Under the pieces are notes generated by a model that worked only from the letters and a program-made list of their open reading frames with translations, made no database searches and was not told where the DNA came from. The translations under genes and the position numbers were made by a program. From positions 248,001 to 312,000 of the forward strand of contig CAZWCE010000003.1 of the NCBI GenBank assembly GCA_964632505.1: DNA of 64,000 bases, written 5' to 3'. Below, in pieces: positions 46,416 to 54,990 of the stretch. Source of the DNA: CAZWCE01 sp964632505 (GTDB taxonomy: Bacteria; Planctomycetota; Planctomycetia; Pirellulales; Thermoguttaceae). The stretch's first letter is position 1. Every line of letters begins with the position of its first letter.

Positions 46416-47090
46416 ATGAAAAGAACCCTCCCTACGTGCTTTTTCGTTACCGCCTTGCTGTTGAGCGCTTTCGGATTCGGCCTTCAGGCCACCGCCGAGG
46501 ATGCCGCGAAGCAGCCCGCCGCGAAGAATGAAACTCAAAAAGAAATGGCAAAAGTGCACCTCCGCGTCGACGGAAACCTTGCCGGCAGAGTTGTGATTCA
46601 GGATGAAGAAGGCAACAAACACGCCATGTTCGCGGAAGTCGCTTTTGTCCAAGACGGCAAAGTGATGCGTCGCGTTCAGACCAATGATTTCGGTGCTTTC
46701 CAAGTTGCTGAAATGCCGGTCGGCACCTACACGGTCCTCGCTCAGGCGAAAGATGCCTTCGGTTTCTACTCGGTCGAAGTCGTCCCCTATATGACGTCCG
46801 ACTTCATTCAGACCTCCTTTGCCGAAAACGATGTGATTCCGCAATCGATCCTCGAGTTGGAATTGAATGAAAAGGGGCGACCGGTCGCCTATCAAGAATC
46901 GATGCAACCCGTGCAACACCCGACCGCTTGCCCCTGCAACCAATGCTGCGGCGGCGCTGCCATGGGTGGCGGCGGTGGCGGTGGCGGTGCTTTGGCCGGC
47001 TTGGCGGGATTGGCCGGGCTTGCCGGACTGGCAGGAATCGGTGGAACGAGCGATACCGAACCGGCCAGCCCCTGCACTGTCGTCGAATAG
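46416..47090 (+). CDS. Secreted protein with carboxypeptidase-like beta domain and Gly/Ala/Leu repeats
   Basis: A 224-residue protein with a signal peptide (cleavage near ATAED). The core (about 45-150) resembles a carboxypeptidase regulatory-like or transthyretin-like beta fold: HLRVDGNLAGRVVIQDEEG, FGAFQVAEMPVGTYTVLAQ. It then has a Cys-rich CPCNQCC, a run of eight Gly codons and five repeats of A-G-L, before an acidic tail ending CTVVE. The Gly and AGL parts are encoded by short nucleotide repeats. Function unknown; similar proteins are frequent in planctomycete exported sets. Confidence 0.8.
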   Translation: MKRTLPTCFFVTALLLSAFGFGLQATAEDAAKQPAAKNETQKEMAKVHLRVDGNLAGRVVIQDEEGNKHAMFAEVAFVQDGKVMRRVQTNDFGAFQVAEMPVGTYTVLAQAKDAFGFYSVEVVPYMTSDFIQTSFAENDVIPQSILELELNEKGRPVAYQESMQPVQHPTACPCNQCCGGAAMGGGGGGGGALAGLAGLAGLAGLAGIGGTSDTEPASPCTVVE

Positions 47091-47288
47091 TAAGACCACT
47101 TATCCTTACCGCTCGACACACATCGAAAGGCTGATCCTCACCGCCACGAGCGTACAAGATCGGTCTCTCTAACTGGCTTGATTGTGAGCTCCTCCAGGTA
47201 GGCAAGCGATCTCCACACCCCCGGTTAGAGAATGTGGCTCCCCCGACGAGCGACATTGACGATATTGCTGCTGCTTCTATTTATCGGA

Positions 47289-47325
47289 GGCTTTCCGCGT
47301 TGCAAACGCGGGAAGCCTTTTTTTT
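47289..47325 (+). terminator. Intrinsic terminator
   Basis: GGCTT-T-CCGCGTT pairs with AACGCGG-G-AAGCC (47289-47317), followed by eight T residues to 47325. It ends the transcript from 46416. Confidence 0.9.
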
Positions 47326-47414
47326 CGCGCTGCAAAAACGTGCGGATTGATCGCGTTGTGTCAGCGTCTCGTGACTTTCTCTGCGATTTCCATTCCAGAC
47401 CAGCCTTTTTTCCA

Positions 47415-47444
47415 TTGAAGAAACGGAGGGACTTTAATTATAAT
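47415..47444 (+). promoter_or_regulatory. Probable promoter of the TPR protein gene
   Basis: TTGAAG (47415-47420), 18 bp, and a perfect TATAAT (47439-47444). The leader would be only about 12 nt, which still leaves GGGGAA before the ATG. Confidence 0.45.
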
Positions 47445-47462
47445 CGAAAAATACGGGGAATA

Positions 47463-48188
47463 ATGGTTCGTCGTTCCTCGTCAAACGCTTTGAAATCTAG
47501 ATACCTCCAGCCCCGGGAGCGGATCGTGGATCAAGACCCTCTTCAACTTTCCCTGCTGACCGTCTTTTATGCCAAATATCTCGACAAGCAGGACACCGCC
47601 GAGTTCATCAGCAATGTTTCCCGTTTCTACACGCAGGGAACCCTGCAGCGATTGACGGAATCGGATCATGCGCAATCGCGTCGGGCCGCTGCACTGGCGC
47701 TCGGATTTCTCGGCAATTACGAAGTCAATCATCAGCTCGGACGATTGCTCCACGACGACGACAATACCGTGCGTTTATTGGCCGAGAACGCTATCCGAAG
47801 CGTCTGGACTCGGGCCGGAAACGACGAGGAGCATAAACATTTGAAGATCGCCATCCGCCACAATTCCAACAAACAATACAATGAGGCGATCGAAGTGTGC
47901 GACGAGCTGATCGAAAAGGCCCCCTGGTTCGCCGAGGCGTGGAATCAGCGGGGGATCGCCTATTTCGGGAAAAAAGACTATCTCCGTTCCCTGCACGACG
48001 CCCATCAGGCTTTGGAGATCAATCCCTATCATTTCGGTGCCGCCGTGGGGATGGGGCAGGCATATACGCTGACCGGCGAAATCGAAATGGCGATCGAGTG
48101 TTTCCAGCGAGCCCTACGATTGAACCCCAACATGGAAGGTGTTCGTGAACACCTGATGCGGCTGGCCAAAAAAAACGATGAGGAGTAA
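47463..48188 (+). CDS. HEAT/TPR repeat protein
   Basis: A 241-residue protein starting at the ATG at 47463; the frame is open upstream through a terminator, so a longer form is unlikely. The middle has a HEAT-like pair (QSRRAAALALGFLGNYEVNHQLG, LLHDDDNTVRLLAENAIRSV) and the C-terminal half has tandem TPR units, e.g. EAWNQRGIAYFGKKDYLRS and AIECFQRALRLNPNMEG. Such proteins mediate protein contacts. No signal peptide, so it is cytoplasmic. Partners unknown. Confidence 0.85.
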   Translation: MVRRSSSNALKSRYLQPRERIVDQDPLQLSLLTVFYAKYLDKQDTAEFISNVSRFYTQGTLQRLTESDHAQSRRAAALALGFLGNYEVNHQLGRLLHDDDNTVRLLAENAIRSVWTRAGNDEEHKHLKIAIRHNSNKQYNEAIEVCDELIEKAPWFAEAWNQRGIAYFGKKDYLRSLHDAHQALEINPYHFGAAVGMGQAYTLTGEIEMAIECFQRALRLNPNMEGVREHLMRLAKKNDEE

Positions 48189-48218
48189 ACCACGTTCCGT
48201 CGCCGTTTCTTGCCGAGA

Positions 48219-49715
48219 TCAACGACGCTGGGGAGGTCTTTGCTGACTAAGCGAACCATGCAACCGGGACGCAATCTTCGCGAAATACTGCGGGTTTTCG
48301 TGGAACCGATCGAACGATTCCTGAGTGGAAAACAGAAAGATCAATCCCTCATACCACACGCCGAACTCCCGTTTGCCAGGCACCCGCTTCCCCTCTTGCA
48401 CCATCAGCACGACATCCTGCCCTGCAAGCACCGGCGCATACCGACTGGGATAATCGATGAATTTCCGGCGTGCTTCCGGCGAAGAAAAGCAATAGCGGAG
48501 TCCCTGATGAACGAGACTCCATCGCGAAGAACCGGGGACCCACCGCTCCTCATCGGTTAGAAGGATCGGGCAATAGCCATCCAGCGCGAGTCGGCCTGCT
48601 TGTTGCTGCAAAGTCGCTCCCCGCCCTGCGACCGAGGGAGCGAAAACATCGTCTTCGTAGTCCTGAGCCGCCGTGGCGGAGCTGCCTGTCCTTCCTTCTG
48701 AAACCCCGTGACTTGATCCTCCGACCTTGAGGCGTTCGTCCGCCATCGATCGGGAGGCATTTCCCGCGGATGCGGTTCTCGATGCCTTCTCCGCACGGAG
48801 TTTCTGCAGTTCCGCCTCGATTTGATCCAACTCCTGCCGAGAAGGTGAGTTGTGTCTCAACTCCGCCATGTTCTTCTGATCATATCCCATGGGAGCCATC
48901 GTCGGCTGTTGGGTGTCGGAGGAAAGCAACGAGTGCTGGGAAGAACCGGCAGGCATTCCGTTCGTCATCGGTCGCCGACTTTGGACCGCTTGTCGTTGGG
49001 ACGAAGAAAGAGATGAAGATACATGCGAATCCTTCGACGAGGGCTGGCTCGAACGGTTTTCGGTCGAGATCTCGGGAGCGACCGAAGTACGCGATGGTTT
49101 CAAGTGTGAAGGGAATGATTGGCGATTTGCCGCTCGACCGTAAGCATTCTCGGCGTACGCCTCTTCCGGCCGAGCAACCACCGCCGGAGGCCCCGAAGAC
49201 GCTTGCTCGACAACGCTGAGCCGATTCTTGTAGTAACCGGCTACCTGAGTCAAACGCGATCGGAACGATTCCGCTTTTTGGCCTCCGACTTGACGGAAAA
49301 GCACCCGCCCCCCAGGGGTCATCACGATATCGGCGGGAATGCCCGTAATGGCATACTGCTGCACCAACGAAGGCGAATTGGCGGTATCGATTTTTACGGG
49401 AACAAAATTCCGGTGGATGGCATCCGCGACATCGTCCCGGGAAAAGACCTGTTTTTCCATCATGCGACAGGGCGGACAGTGTTCTCCGTAAAAATGGAGA
49501 AAAACCGGTAAGTTGTTCGCTTTCGCCTTCGCAAACGCGGCGTCGATATTTGTTTCCCAACGAACGACGTCCTTGGCCCAAGATGGCGATCCCAGGGCCA
49601 AAAAAAGACCCAGGATGGAAAAGAGCTTCCATGAAACCTGTCCGAAGCGGAGCGTTGTTTCGGAAGCGGAACACGACGGGGGCAGTCCCGGCACAGCGTT
49701 TCCCTTCGCCTCCAT
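48219..49715 (-). CDS. Exported thioredoxin-fold protein with C-terminal YHS-like domains
   Basis: A 498-residue protein. The ATG at 49715 has GGGAGGA 8 nt upstream and leads to a signal peptide ending SPSWAKD. A thioredoxin-fold domain (about 50-170) has the redox pair CPPC (80-83) in FYGEHCPPCRMMEK, like exported thiol-disulfide proteins. A long Ser/Gln-rich linker (about 170-390) is followed by a region resembling a YHS-type domain (LDGYCPILLTDEERWV, RYCFSSPEARRKFIDYPSRYA) and a similar FLFSTQESFDRFHENPQYFA unit. The combination suggests handling of metal-bound Cys or thiols outside the membrane; that is inference. Convergent with the TPR gene. Confidence 0.82.
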   Translation of the reverse strand: MEAKGNAVPGLPPSCSASETTLRFGQVSWKLFSILGLFLALGSPSWAKDVVRWETNIDAAFAKAKANNLPVFLHFYGEHCPPCRMMEKQVFSRDDVADAIHRNFVPVKIDTANSPSLVQQYAITGIPADIVMTPGGRVLFRQVGGQKAESFRSRLTQVAGYYKNRLSVVEQASSGPPAVVARPEEAYAENAYGRAANRQSFPSHLKPSRTSVAPEISTENRSSQPSSKDSHVSSSLSSSQRQAVQSRRPMTNGMPAGSSQHSLLSSDTQQPTMAPMGYDQKNMAELRHNSPSRQELDQIEAELQKLRAEKASRTASAGNASRSMADERLKVGGSSHGVSEGRTGSSATAAQDYEDDVFAPSVAGRGATLQQQAGRLALDGYCPILLTDEERWVPGSSRWSLVHQGLRYCFSSPEARRKFIDYPSRYAPVLAGQDVVLMVQEGKRVPGKREFGVWYEGLIFLFSTQESFDRFHENPQYFAKIASRLHGSLSQQRPPQRR

Positions 49716-50387
49716 GTGAACCGTCCTCCCGGGAGATCGCTCGGCGTTTTTCTTCGGGAGAACTTCGCTTCGCTTTGGCTTAGCGCTCGACCGGAGAGGG
49801 ATCACCTCGGCATTTCCTTGGCGACCATTCACAAACTGCCCCTTTTCTCTGTCAGCAGCGCGAAAAATCATTGCATTCATTATTGATCTCTGTTCTCGAC
49901 CAATGGAAGAAGGCTGAAGAAAATCGTCGATCGCCGAGCGAACTTCTTCCCACCCTTTCCTTCACACCGCCTTGGGTATGATTGATCGTCGTTTCTTAGC
50001 TTATATTGTGACATCGCCCTCGGATGGCGATCCCCTCGCAACGGAAATATGAACCGGAGTTCCCCAACAAGGCCGCCCCCGGGCTACCGCGCCCTCCCTG
50101 GGCGCCCCAAATCCCCGGATCAACCTATTTTCACATCTGCGCGGTGAAACTATGGTTATTCATAATTTCGCACAACCTCGCCTGTCATATTCAATGATTT
50201 TTTTAGTTATGCGGGTTTTTCAGTCTTTTCTCCCGTGCTTGTCCCATGAGCTCACTTCGACCATTTTCCACGGTCTCGAAACCACCATTCCCCTCACAGA
50301 CTCAGAAATCATCTCATCCGGCGCGTCCATTTCGTCGATGCTTTTTCCATAATCCGTTCATTTCAGTGTTTTTTTGACAAGTTCGGC

Positions 50388-50415
50388 TTGACATAGAGGC
50401 ATAACAAGTTATTAT
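50388..50415 (+). promoter_or_regulatory. Near-consensus sigma-70 promoter, about 670 nt upstream of rho
   Basis: TTGACA (50388-50393), 16 bp, TATTAT (50410-50415). Transcription would start near 50422. The -10 is flanked by direct repeats AACAAGT, a possible operator. Confidence 0.6.
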
Positions 50416-50889
50416 CTGTAGTAACAAGTATGGTTCACGCCTCACCCAAGGTGATCCACGGACAGCTTCTTCTTTCGTTGCCCGTCTCTTAAGCGGATGG
50501 AGCCCCTCGTTGCAGGGGTGCAATTCTCAACCGTTCATTTTCTGACAGCCTTTCTCAGGGATTTGATTGGAGAAGGCGGACCTCGGTCCCTTCGGCGGAC
50601 GCCTACAAACGTTCCAAAACAACCAGTAAACAACTTACCAAACGAGCTCCCGCGATTTCATGAATGAATCGGGAATCGTTCGCATCACAAATCTTTCCAT
50701 GCCTCGAACCATGGTCGGACTCTCCTTGCTCCCACAACAAACCGTTGGGGTGATCAGCAAGGGTATCCTAGGTGAAATCGTTTCGACGTCCGACAGGGAC
50801 GAAGGCACCACAAAAACTTCCTCATTCCGTCAGCCCGACCGATTTTTTTGATGGACTTCGCAAAGGGAGTGGATTGCGAAAAATGATTT

Positions 50890-50910
50890 AGCACTTCTGC
50901 GTGCTTTTTT
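50890..50910 (+). terminator. Weak terminator or attenuator candidate before rho
   Basis: AGCAC (50890-50894) pairs with GTGCT (50901-50905) around TTCTGC, followed by T residues. The 5-bp stem is short; it lies between the promoter at 50388 and the rho start. Confidence 0.3.
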
Positions 50911-51087
50911 ATCGTCGACAATTGGTCGAGCGTCGCAATTGCTTCTCCCGGGTCGGCAACCGTAGGATTAAGTTGCGCGAATTCGTCATTCCATGGCGTA
51001 TTGACCTCCGGATGGTCGATTTCTCGGCGACGGTATTGTGATCAACGGATTGAAACTTTTTCTCTCGACAACTGTATAAGGTGGTTC

Positions 51088-52389
51088 ATGGCTAAAAAAG
51101 GTCTTGGCGGACGCCAGCGAAGGAACACATCTCAAGGACAATCCTCCGGCCGTGGAGGAAAATCCCGCTCCTCCAACCGCGGCAACCGTCCCGGTTCTCG
51201 CCGCAACAAGCCCAATGCTCCTCGAAATGGAAGCAGCGGAAACAAGGAACCGGTCGATCCCGACACCTTCTACAAGTCGGAAGGGGTCCTCGAAATGCAC
51301 CCCAACGGATACGGATTCCTCCGCGATCCGAAATCGAATTACGATCGCCAGCTTTCCGATCCCTTCGTCCCCGGAAGCATGATCGAAAAATTCGGTTTTC
51401 GCGAAGGACTTCAAATCAGCGGCACCGCCCAGCCCGGCCGCAAGGGACAGGGCCCCCGACTCCGCGAAATCGATTTGGTCGACGGCATTCAGCCCGAGGA
51501 ATACCTCAATGTCAATAATTTCGATGAGCTGACGGCCATCAATCCCGAGGAATGGCTCCGTCTCGAAACCGGCGCCGAACCCATGACCACCCGCGTGATG
51601 GATCTGCTGACCCCGTTGGGCAAGGGACAACGCGCCCTCATCGTCGCCCCACCCCGTTCCGGCAAAACCATCCTACTGCACCACATCAGCCAAGCGATCG
51701 CCGTGAACAACCCCGACGTCAAACTGATCGTCTTGCTGATCGACGAACGTCCCGAAGAGGTGACCGATTTCCGCCGAGCCGTCGATGCCGAGGTGATCGC
51801 CAGCAGTCTCGACCGCGAAATTGAAAGCCATGTGAGGTTGGCGCAATTGATCATCGAACGGGCCAAGCGACTGGCCGAAATGGGACGCGACGTCTTCCTG
51901 CTGCTCGACTCCATCACGCGGCTGGCCCGGGCCTTCAACAAATGGGTCGGTAATACCGGAAGAACCATGACCGGTGGAGTCGATATCAAGGCGATGGACA
52001 TCCCGAAGAAACTTTTCGCCACCGCACGGCAATTCGAGGAAGGGGGCTCCCTGACGATCGTCGGCACCGCCCTGATCGAAACGGGAAGTCGCATGGACGA
52101 CTTGATTTTCCAAGAGTTCAAGGGCACCGGCAATATGGAACTCGTGCTCGATCGACGGTTGGCCGACCGCCGCATTTGGCCGGCGATCGATATCGCGCAG
52201 TCCGGCACCCGACGCGAGGAAAAACTCTTCCCGCCCGAGGTGCTCAACGCCGTCACCATGCTCCGAAGAACCCTCGCCTCGATGCATCCGGTGGAAGCGA
52301 TGGAACAGCTCACCACCAAACTCGGACGATTCAACTCCAATCAGGAATTCATCAACCTGATCAGCGGGACCCCCGCGATCGATTATTGA
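51088..52389 (+). CDS. rho: Transcription termination factor Rho
   Basis: Rho is the RNA-dependent helicase that ends transcription. The 433-residue protein has the cold-shock-like RNA-binding domain (SEGVLEMHPNGYGFLRD), the Walker A loop APPRSGKT (near 188-195), the Walker B-containing RDVFLLLDSITRLARAFN, the Q-loop MTGGVDIKAM and the R-loop IVGTALIETGSRMDD. The N-terminal SAP-like Rho_N helix domain seen in E. coli is missing; instead there is about 60 residues of Gly/Arg/Asn/Ser-rich basic sequence. ATG at 51088 follows AAGGTGG. Confidence 0.96.
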   Translation: MAKKGLGGRQRRNTSQGQSSGRGGKSRSSNRGNRPGSRRNKPNAPRNGSSGNKEPVDPDTFYKSEGVLEMHPNGYGFLRDPKSNYDRQLSDPFVPGSMIEKFGFREGLQISGTAQPGRKGQGPRLREIDLVDGIQPEEYLNVNNFDELTAINPEEWLRLETGAEPMTTRVMDLLTPLGKGQRALIVAPPRSGKTILLHHISQAIAVNNPDVKLIVLLIDERPEEVTDFRRAVDAEVIASSLDREIESHVRLAQLIIERAKRLAEMGRDVFLLLDSITRLARAFNKWVGNTGRTMTGGVDIKAMDIPKKLFATARQFEEGGSLTIVGTALIETGSRMDDLIFQEFKGTGNMELVLDRRLADRRIWPAIDIAQSGTRREEKLFPPEVLNAVTMLRRTLASMHPVEAMEQLTTKLGRFNSNQEFINLISGTPAIDY

Positions 52390-52747
52390 GCGCAACGCCC
52401 GCATTCCCCCGCCTATTCCACACAAGCCCCGAACAACTCCGGCGGGCAAGACAAACGTACGATCGGTCCGAGGACTTTCATGAGTCGCTTTTTTGGAGAA
52501 ACTTGCCGGAGCGATATTGAAAGAACGAGAAACTGACCTATAATCTGAAACCATAGTCGGAAGGATGGCTGAAGGGGCCTGGTGGATGATCTTTCGGGCT
52601 CGACGACCGGAAGAGAGAGACGGTGCCCCGGAATGGAGCAGGCATTTCGAGGGAAAACGACCTTCGAATTGTCAATTGTCGCTCCTCGAAAAATCCTTGA
52701 CCCGGCTCGATCAGATGTTGCGATTCACGCTTTCTCGTGAATATTCC
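52390..52747. other. Spacer between rho and tRNA-Ser
   Basis: No gene recognised in these 358 bp. TTGACC at 52697-52702 may be the -35 of the tRNA promoter, but the -10 is poor. Confidence 0.4.
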
Positions 52748-52831
52748 GGAGGGTAAGCGAATTGGCTAGCAGCCTCACTGGAAATGAGGTGCCCCTTTCT
52801 GGGGTTGTGGGTTCGAGTCCCATGCCCTCCG
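52748..52831 (+). tRNA. tRNA-Ser (anticodon GGA)
   Basis: Acceptor strands GGAGGGT (52748-52754) and GCCCTCC (52824-52830) pair, with discriminator G at 52831. The anticodon stem is CCTCA / TGAGG with loop CTGGAAA, giving anticodon GGA. A long variable arm (CCCC-TTTCT-GGGG) and a T loop TTCGAGT are present, as in serine tRNAs. The D stem is poor by eye. CCA is not fully encoded (the next bases are CC). An intrinsic terminator follows directly at 52837. Confidence 0.92.
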
Positions 52832-52836
52832 CCTTG

Positions 52837-52868
52837 GGGGTCTGCAAGAGATTGCAGGCCCCTTTTTT
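52837..52868 (+). terminator. Intrinsic terminator of tRNA-Ser
   Basis: GGGGTCTGCA (52837-52846) pairs with TGCAGGCCCC (52853-52862, one G-T pair) around AGAGAT, followed by T6. It begins 6 bp after the tRNA. Confidence 0.93.
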
Positions 52869-53256
52869 ATTTGGCATCCCGAATGGTTGGTGCTCGTTCC
52901 TTCTAACCGAACCGTTGTCTCAGAAGTTGCCGAGAGAGAGGCCGCCCCCGCCTGCCTGAGAAAGCAGATTTCTAGAGGCCTCCCTAGTCCGAATATCACC
53001 AAACACTCGAACCTATCTCAACGCACCGCACCAAAAGCACACGACGGCTGAACAACAAAAAAACCCCTTTCTTCAGTAGAATCTGCACAAAATAAATTCC
53101 CGTCCAATCCGTCGACGAAATCCGGTCGATTCCGGCGGTTTTGACGAAGCGATCGTGCTATATATTCGAAGAACCCGGGTCCAAAAGGCTCGCCGAAGGC
53201 TATTCGAAGGGGTTTCTTCGAGATCCTTTCCGCGACGAAACATCGGGTGGAGATCC
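52869..53256. other. Spacer
   Basis: This 388-bp spacer lies between the tRNA terminator and the PilZ gene. No gene or clear regulatory element recognised. Confidence 0.35.
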
Positions 53257-53634
53257 ATGCACGATCAACCGGAAAAACGTCGACATCAGCGACATCTGTT
53301 CGATTATCCTCAGTGGATGGCTCCGGTCTATCAGGGGATGCTTCCCTCCCCCTGGAGTTTCCAGAAGATCCTTTGCCAGAATTTATCGGCCGGAGGGATG
53401 TCCTTCTTCCAGGATGAGGAACCGCGTTTCGAGGAGTGCGTCATTGCGCTGGCCGAACCTCCCGAGCTTTTCTATCTATTTTCGAAAGTCGTCAACGTGG
53501 TGCCCGAAAAAGGCGGTGCTCCGAAGCGGTATCGAGTGGGGTGTCAATTCATGAAACGTCTCTGTTTCGACGAGGAGAGACAGCGTCTTCGCTTCCGGCA
53601 ACCGGAAGAGTCGATCGCGAAACCACTTTATTGA
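53257..53634 (+). CDS. PilZ-domain protein, likely c-di-GMP binding
   Basis: A 125-residue protein consisting of one PilZ-like domain. The c-di-GMP motifs are both present: RRHQR (8-12, RxxxR) and NLSAGG (42-47, form [D/N]xSxxG). This predicts a single-domain receptor. The ATG at 53257 has GTGGAG upstream; 34 further in-frame codons upstream do not read as protein. Its stop codon is directly joined to the second copy of the dispersed repeat. No other motility or biofilm gene lies beside it. Confidence 0.82.
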   Translation: MHDQPEKRRHQRHLFDYPQWMAPVYQGMLPSPWSFQKILCQNLSAGGMSFFQDEEPRFEECVIALAEPPELFYLFSKVVNVVPEKGGAPKRYRVGCQFMKRLCFDEERQRLRFRQPEESIAKPLY

Positions 53635-53736
53635 GAGTCGCAGTAAATAGTGAATCCGGGCGAACATCGAGAGCCCGGCCCTGCGGCTGTCCATGCGTGA
53701 ACCATGGGGTCACTACTGCTTACGCGAACATGAATA
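53631..53736 (+). repeat. Dispersed ~105-bp repeat, copy 2
   Basis: This segment aligns with 16356-16458 from TTGAGAGTCGCAG to GCGAACATGAATA. It has the same hairpin (CCGGGC ... GCCCGG, 11-nt loop) and the same later blocks TGAACCATGGGGTCACTA and GCGAACATGAATA. It begins at the last bases of the PilZ gene. Confidence 0.7.
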
Positions 53737-53995
53737 GGCGTTGACGAACGGAGCCACGGCCGCGAAATCGGAAAGCCTCCCCTCCCCCCCGAACCGACGA
53801 CCGAAGCGGAACTTACCCGGCTCATAGCGGTTCATAAGACCGGGTCGCGCTGTGTCCTCTTCGGCGCTGAGCTCGAGCCGGTGTCTTGTCATCATCCCGG
53901 AGTGTCATGCCGGGGGGTGGCGTTAGGCTCCCGACACGCTACAAAGAGAGAAGCAGTCATTCTTTCAACCACTTGATCGAGGGAGGTACCTATCG
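53635..53995. other. Spacer containing a repeat
   Basis: The first 100 bp is the dispersed repeat, copy 2. The rest, to the EF-hand/methyltransferase gene, has no protein-like frame and no clear promoter. Confidence 0.4.
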
Positions 53996-54901
53996 ATGAT
54001 TTTTCGACCGATGACGATCGTTCTTTTGCTCCTTCCGGCCTGTTGCCCCGGATGGCTCCCCGCCCAACCACCGGGACGCCCCGGCATCCCCCCGCTCCTC
54101 CGCATGCTCGACGCCGACGGGGACCACGTACTGTCGGCCGGGGAAATTGAAAACGCCGCCGAGAAACTCAACGCGATGGATGCTTCGAAAGATGGTCGGG
54201 TGACCATCGACGAGATGCGCGAGGCGTTGCGTTCCTTGATCTCTCGAAGACCAAACGGCCCAGGTGGACGTGGCAATGAAACTCCGTCTTCGCGCGGTGG
54301 TGGAAGCGTCTCCGAGAGCGATTTCGAGAATCCCCTGCTGGCCGTCGACGAGGAAGAGGAGAAAATTCTAGGCACTCTCGAGGAAATGCAGCAGGGAGAC
54401 AGGTTTCGAAACGTGTCGACCACCGATGGTCGCCTGTTGCGTTTACTGGCCGAGACGACCGACGCGAAAAAGGTCGTGGAGATCGGCACCTCGACCGGGG
54501 AATCGGCCGTCTGGCTGGCCCTCGGACTTCGCAAGACCGGAGGCCATCTCTACACACATGAGATCGACGAGGAGCGCGCCGAAACAGCCCGGGCCAACTT
54601 CGAAAAAGCGGGAGTGGCCGATCAGATCACCCTCATTCTCGGCGACGCGCATGAAACGGTCGAGCAACACGAGGGACCGATCGACATTCTTTTCCTCGAC
54701 GCCGACAAGGAAGGCTATATCGATTACCTGAATAAATTGGTGCCCCTGCTCCGCCCCGGCGGCCTGATCGTGGCACACAACATGAACACCCGGCAGGCCG
54801 ATCCCCGTTATCTCGAGGCGATCACGAAGGATCCCAAATTCGAAACGCTCTTCCTGCTCAAGGAAGGTACCGGGGTGGGGGTGACGATGAAAAAGCGTTG
54901 A
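53996..54901 (+). CDS. Exported EF-hand / class I O-methyltransferase fusion
   Basis: A 301-residue protein. A signal peptide (hydrophobic segment to about residue 23, ending near LPAQ) is followed by two EF-hand loops, DADGDHVLSAGE (39-50) and DASKDGRVTIDE (62-73), a Gly/Ser linker, then a SAM-dependent methyltransferase domain of the catechol/CoA O-methyltransferase type (about 117-301). That domain has VVEIGTSTGES (160-170) as SAM motif I, the acidic EID near 189-191, and LDADKEGYIDYL (234 on) with the metal-site Asp. Its substrate is unknown. A periplasmic SAM-dependent enzyme would be unusual, because SAM is cytoplasmic. The transcript ends at the hairpin at 54941-54975. Confidence 0.85.
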   Translation: MIFRPMTIVLLLLPACCPGWLPAQPPGRPGIPPLLRMLDADGDHVLSAGEIENAAEKLNAMDASKDGRVTIDEMREALRSLISRRPNGPGGRGNETPSSRGGGSVSESDFENPLLAVDEEEEKILGTLEEMQQGDRFRNVSTTDGRLLRLLAETTDAKKVVEIGTSTGESAVWLALGLRKTGGHLYTHEIDEERAETARANFEKAGVADQITLILGDAHETVEQHEGPIDILFLDADKEGYIDYLNKLVPLLRPGGLIVAHNMNTRQADPRYLEAITKDPKFETLFLLKEGTGVGVTMKKR

Positions 54902-54940
54902 TACCGGCTCACCTTCTCGATATTTGCGTATCGAACCGAA

Positions 54941-54975
54941 AAGGGTTGCACTTCATGAAAGCGCAACCCTTTTTT
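54941..54975. terminator. Bidirectional intrinsic terminator
   Basis: AAGGGTTGC (54941-54949) pairs with GCAACCCTT (54963-54971) and is followed by T residues on the plus strand and by TTTT on the minus strand. It serves both convergent genes. Confidence 0.9.
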
Positions 54976-54990
54976 CGATTGGAAAACGGG

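Larger units (their letters stand above)
47091..47462. other. Spacer with terminator and promoter
   Basis: This 372-bp spacer holds the intrinsic terminator at 47289-47325 and the promoter at 47415-47444. Confidence 0.5.
49716..51087. other. 1.37-kb gene-free region upstream of rho, with promoter and possible leader RNA
   Basis: No credible protein frame occurs on either strand. A near-consensus promoter points towards rho at 50388-50415. Downstream of it are a small CCCC/GGGG hairpin near 50506-50520 and a short AGCAC/GTGCT hairpin with T tract at 50890-50910, which could be an attenuator. Direct repeats AACAAGT flank the -10 box (50404-50410 and 50423-50429). I do not recognise a known RNA family. 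Confidence 0.5.

Noticed and set aside
50425..50525. Reverse-strand degenerate copy of the dispersed repeat near the rho-leader promoter
   Set aside because: About 11 contiguous bases match (GCGTGAACCAT), with scattered similarity beyond; could be chance.
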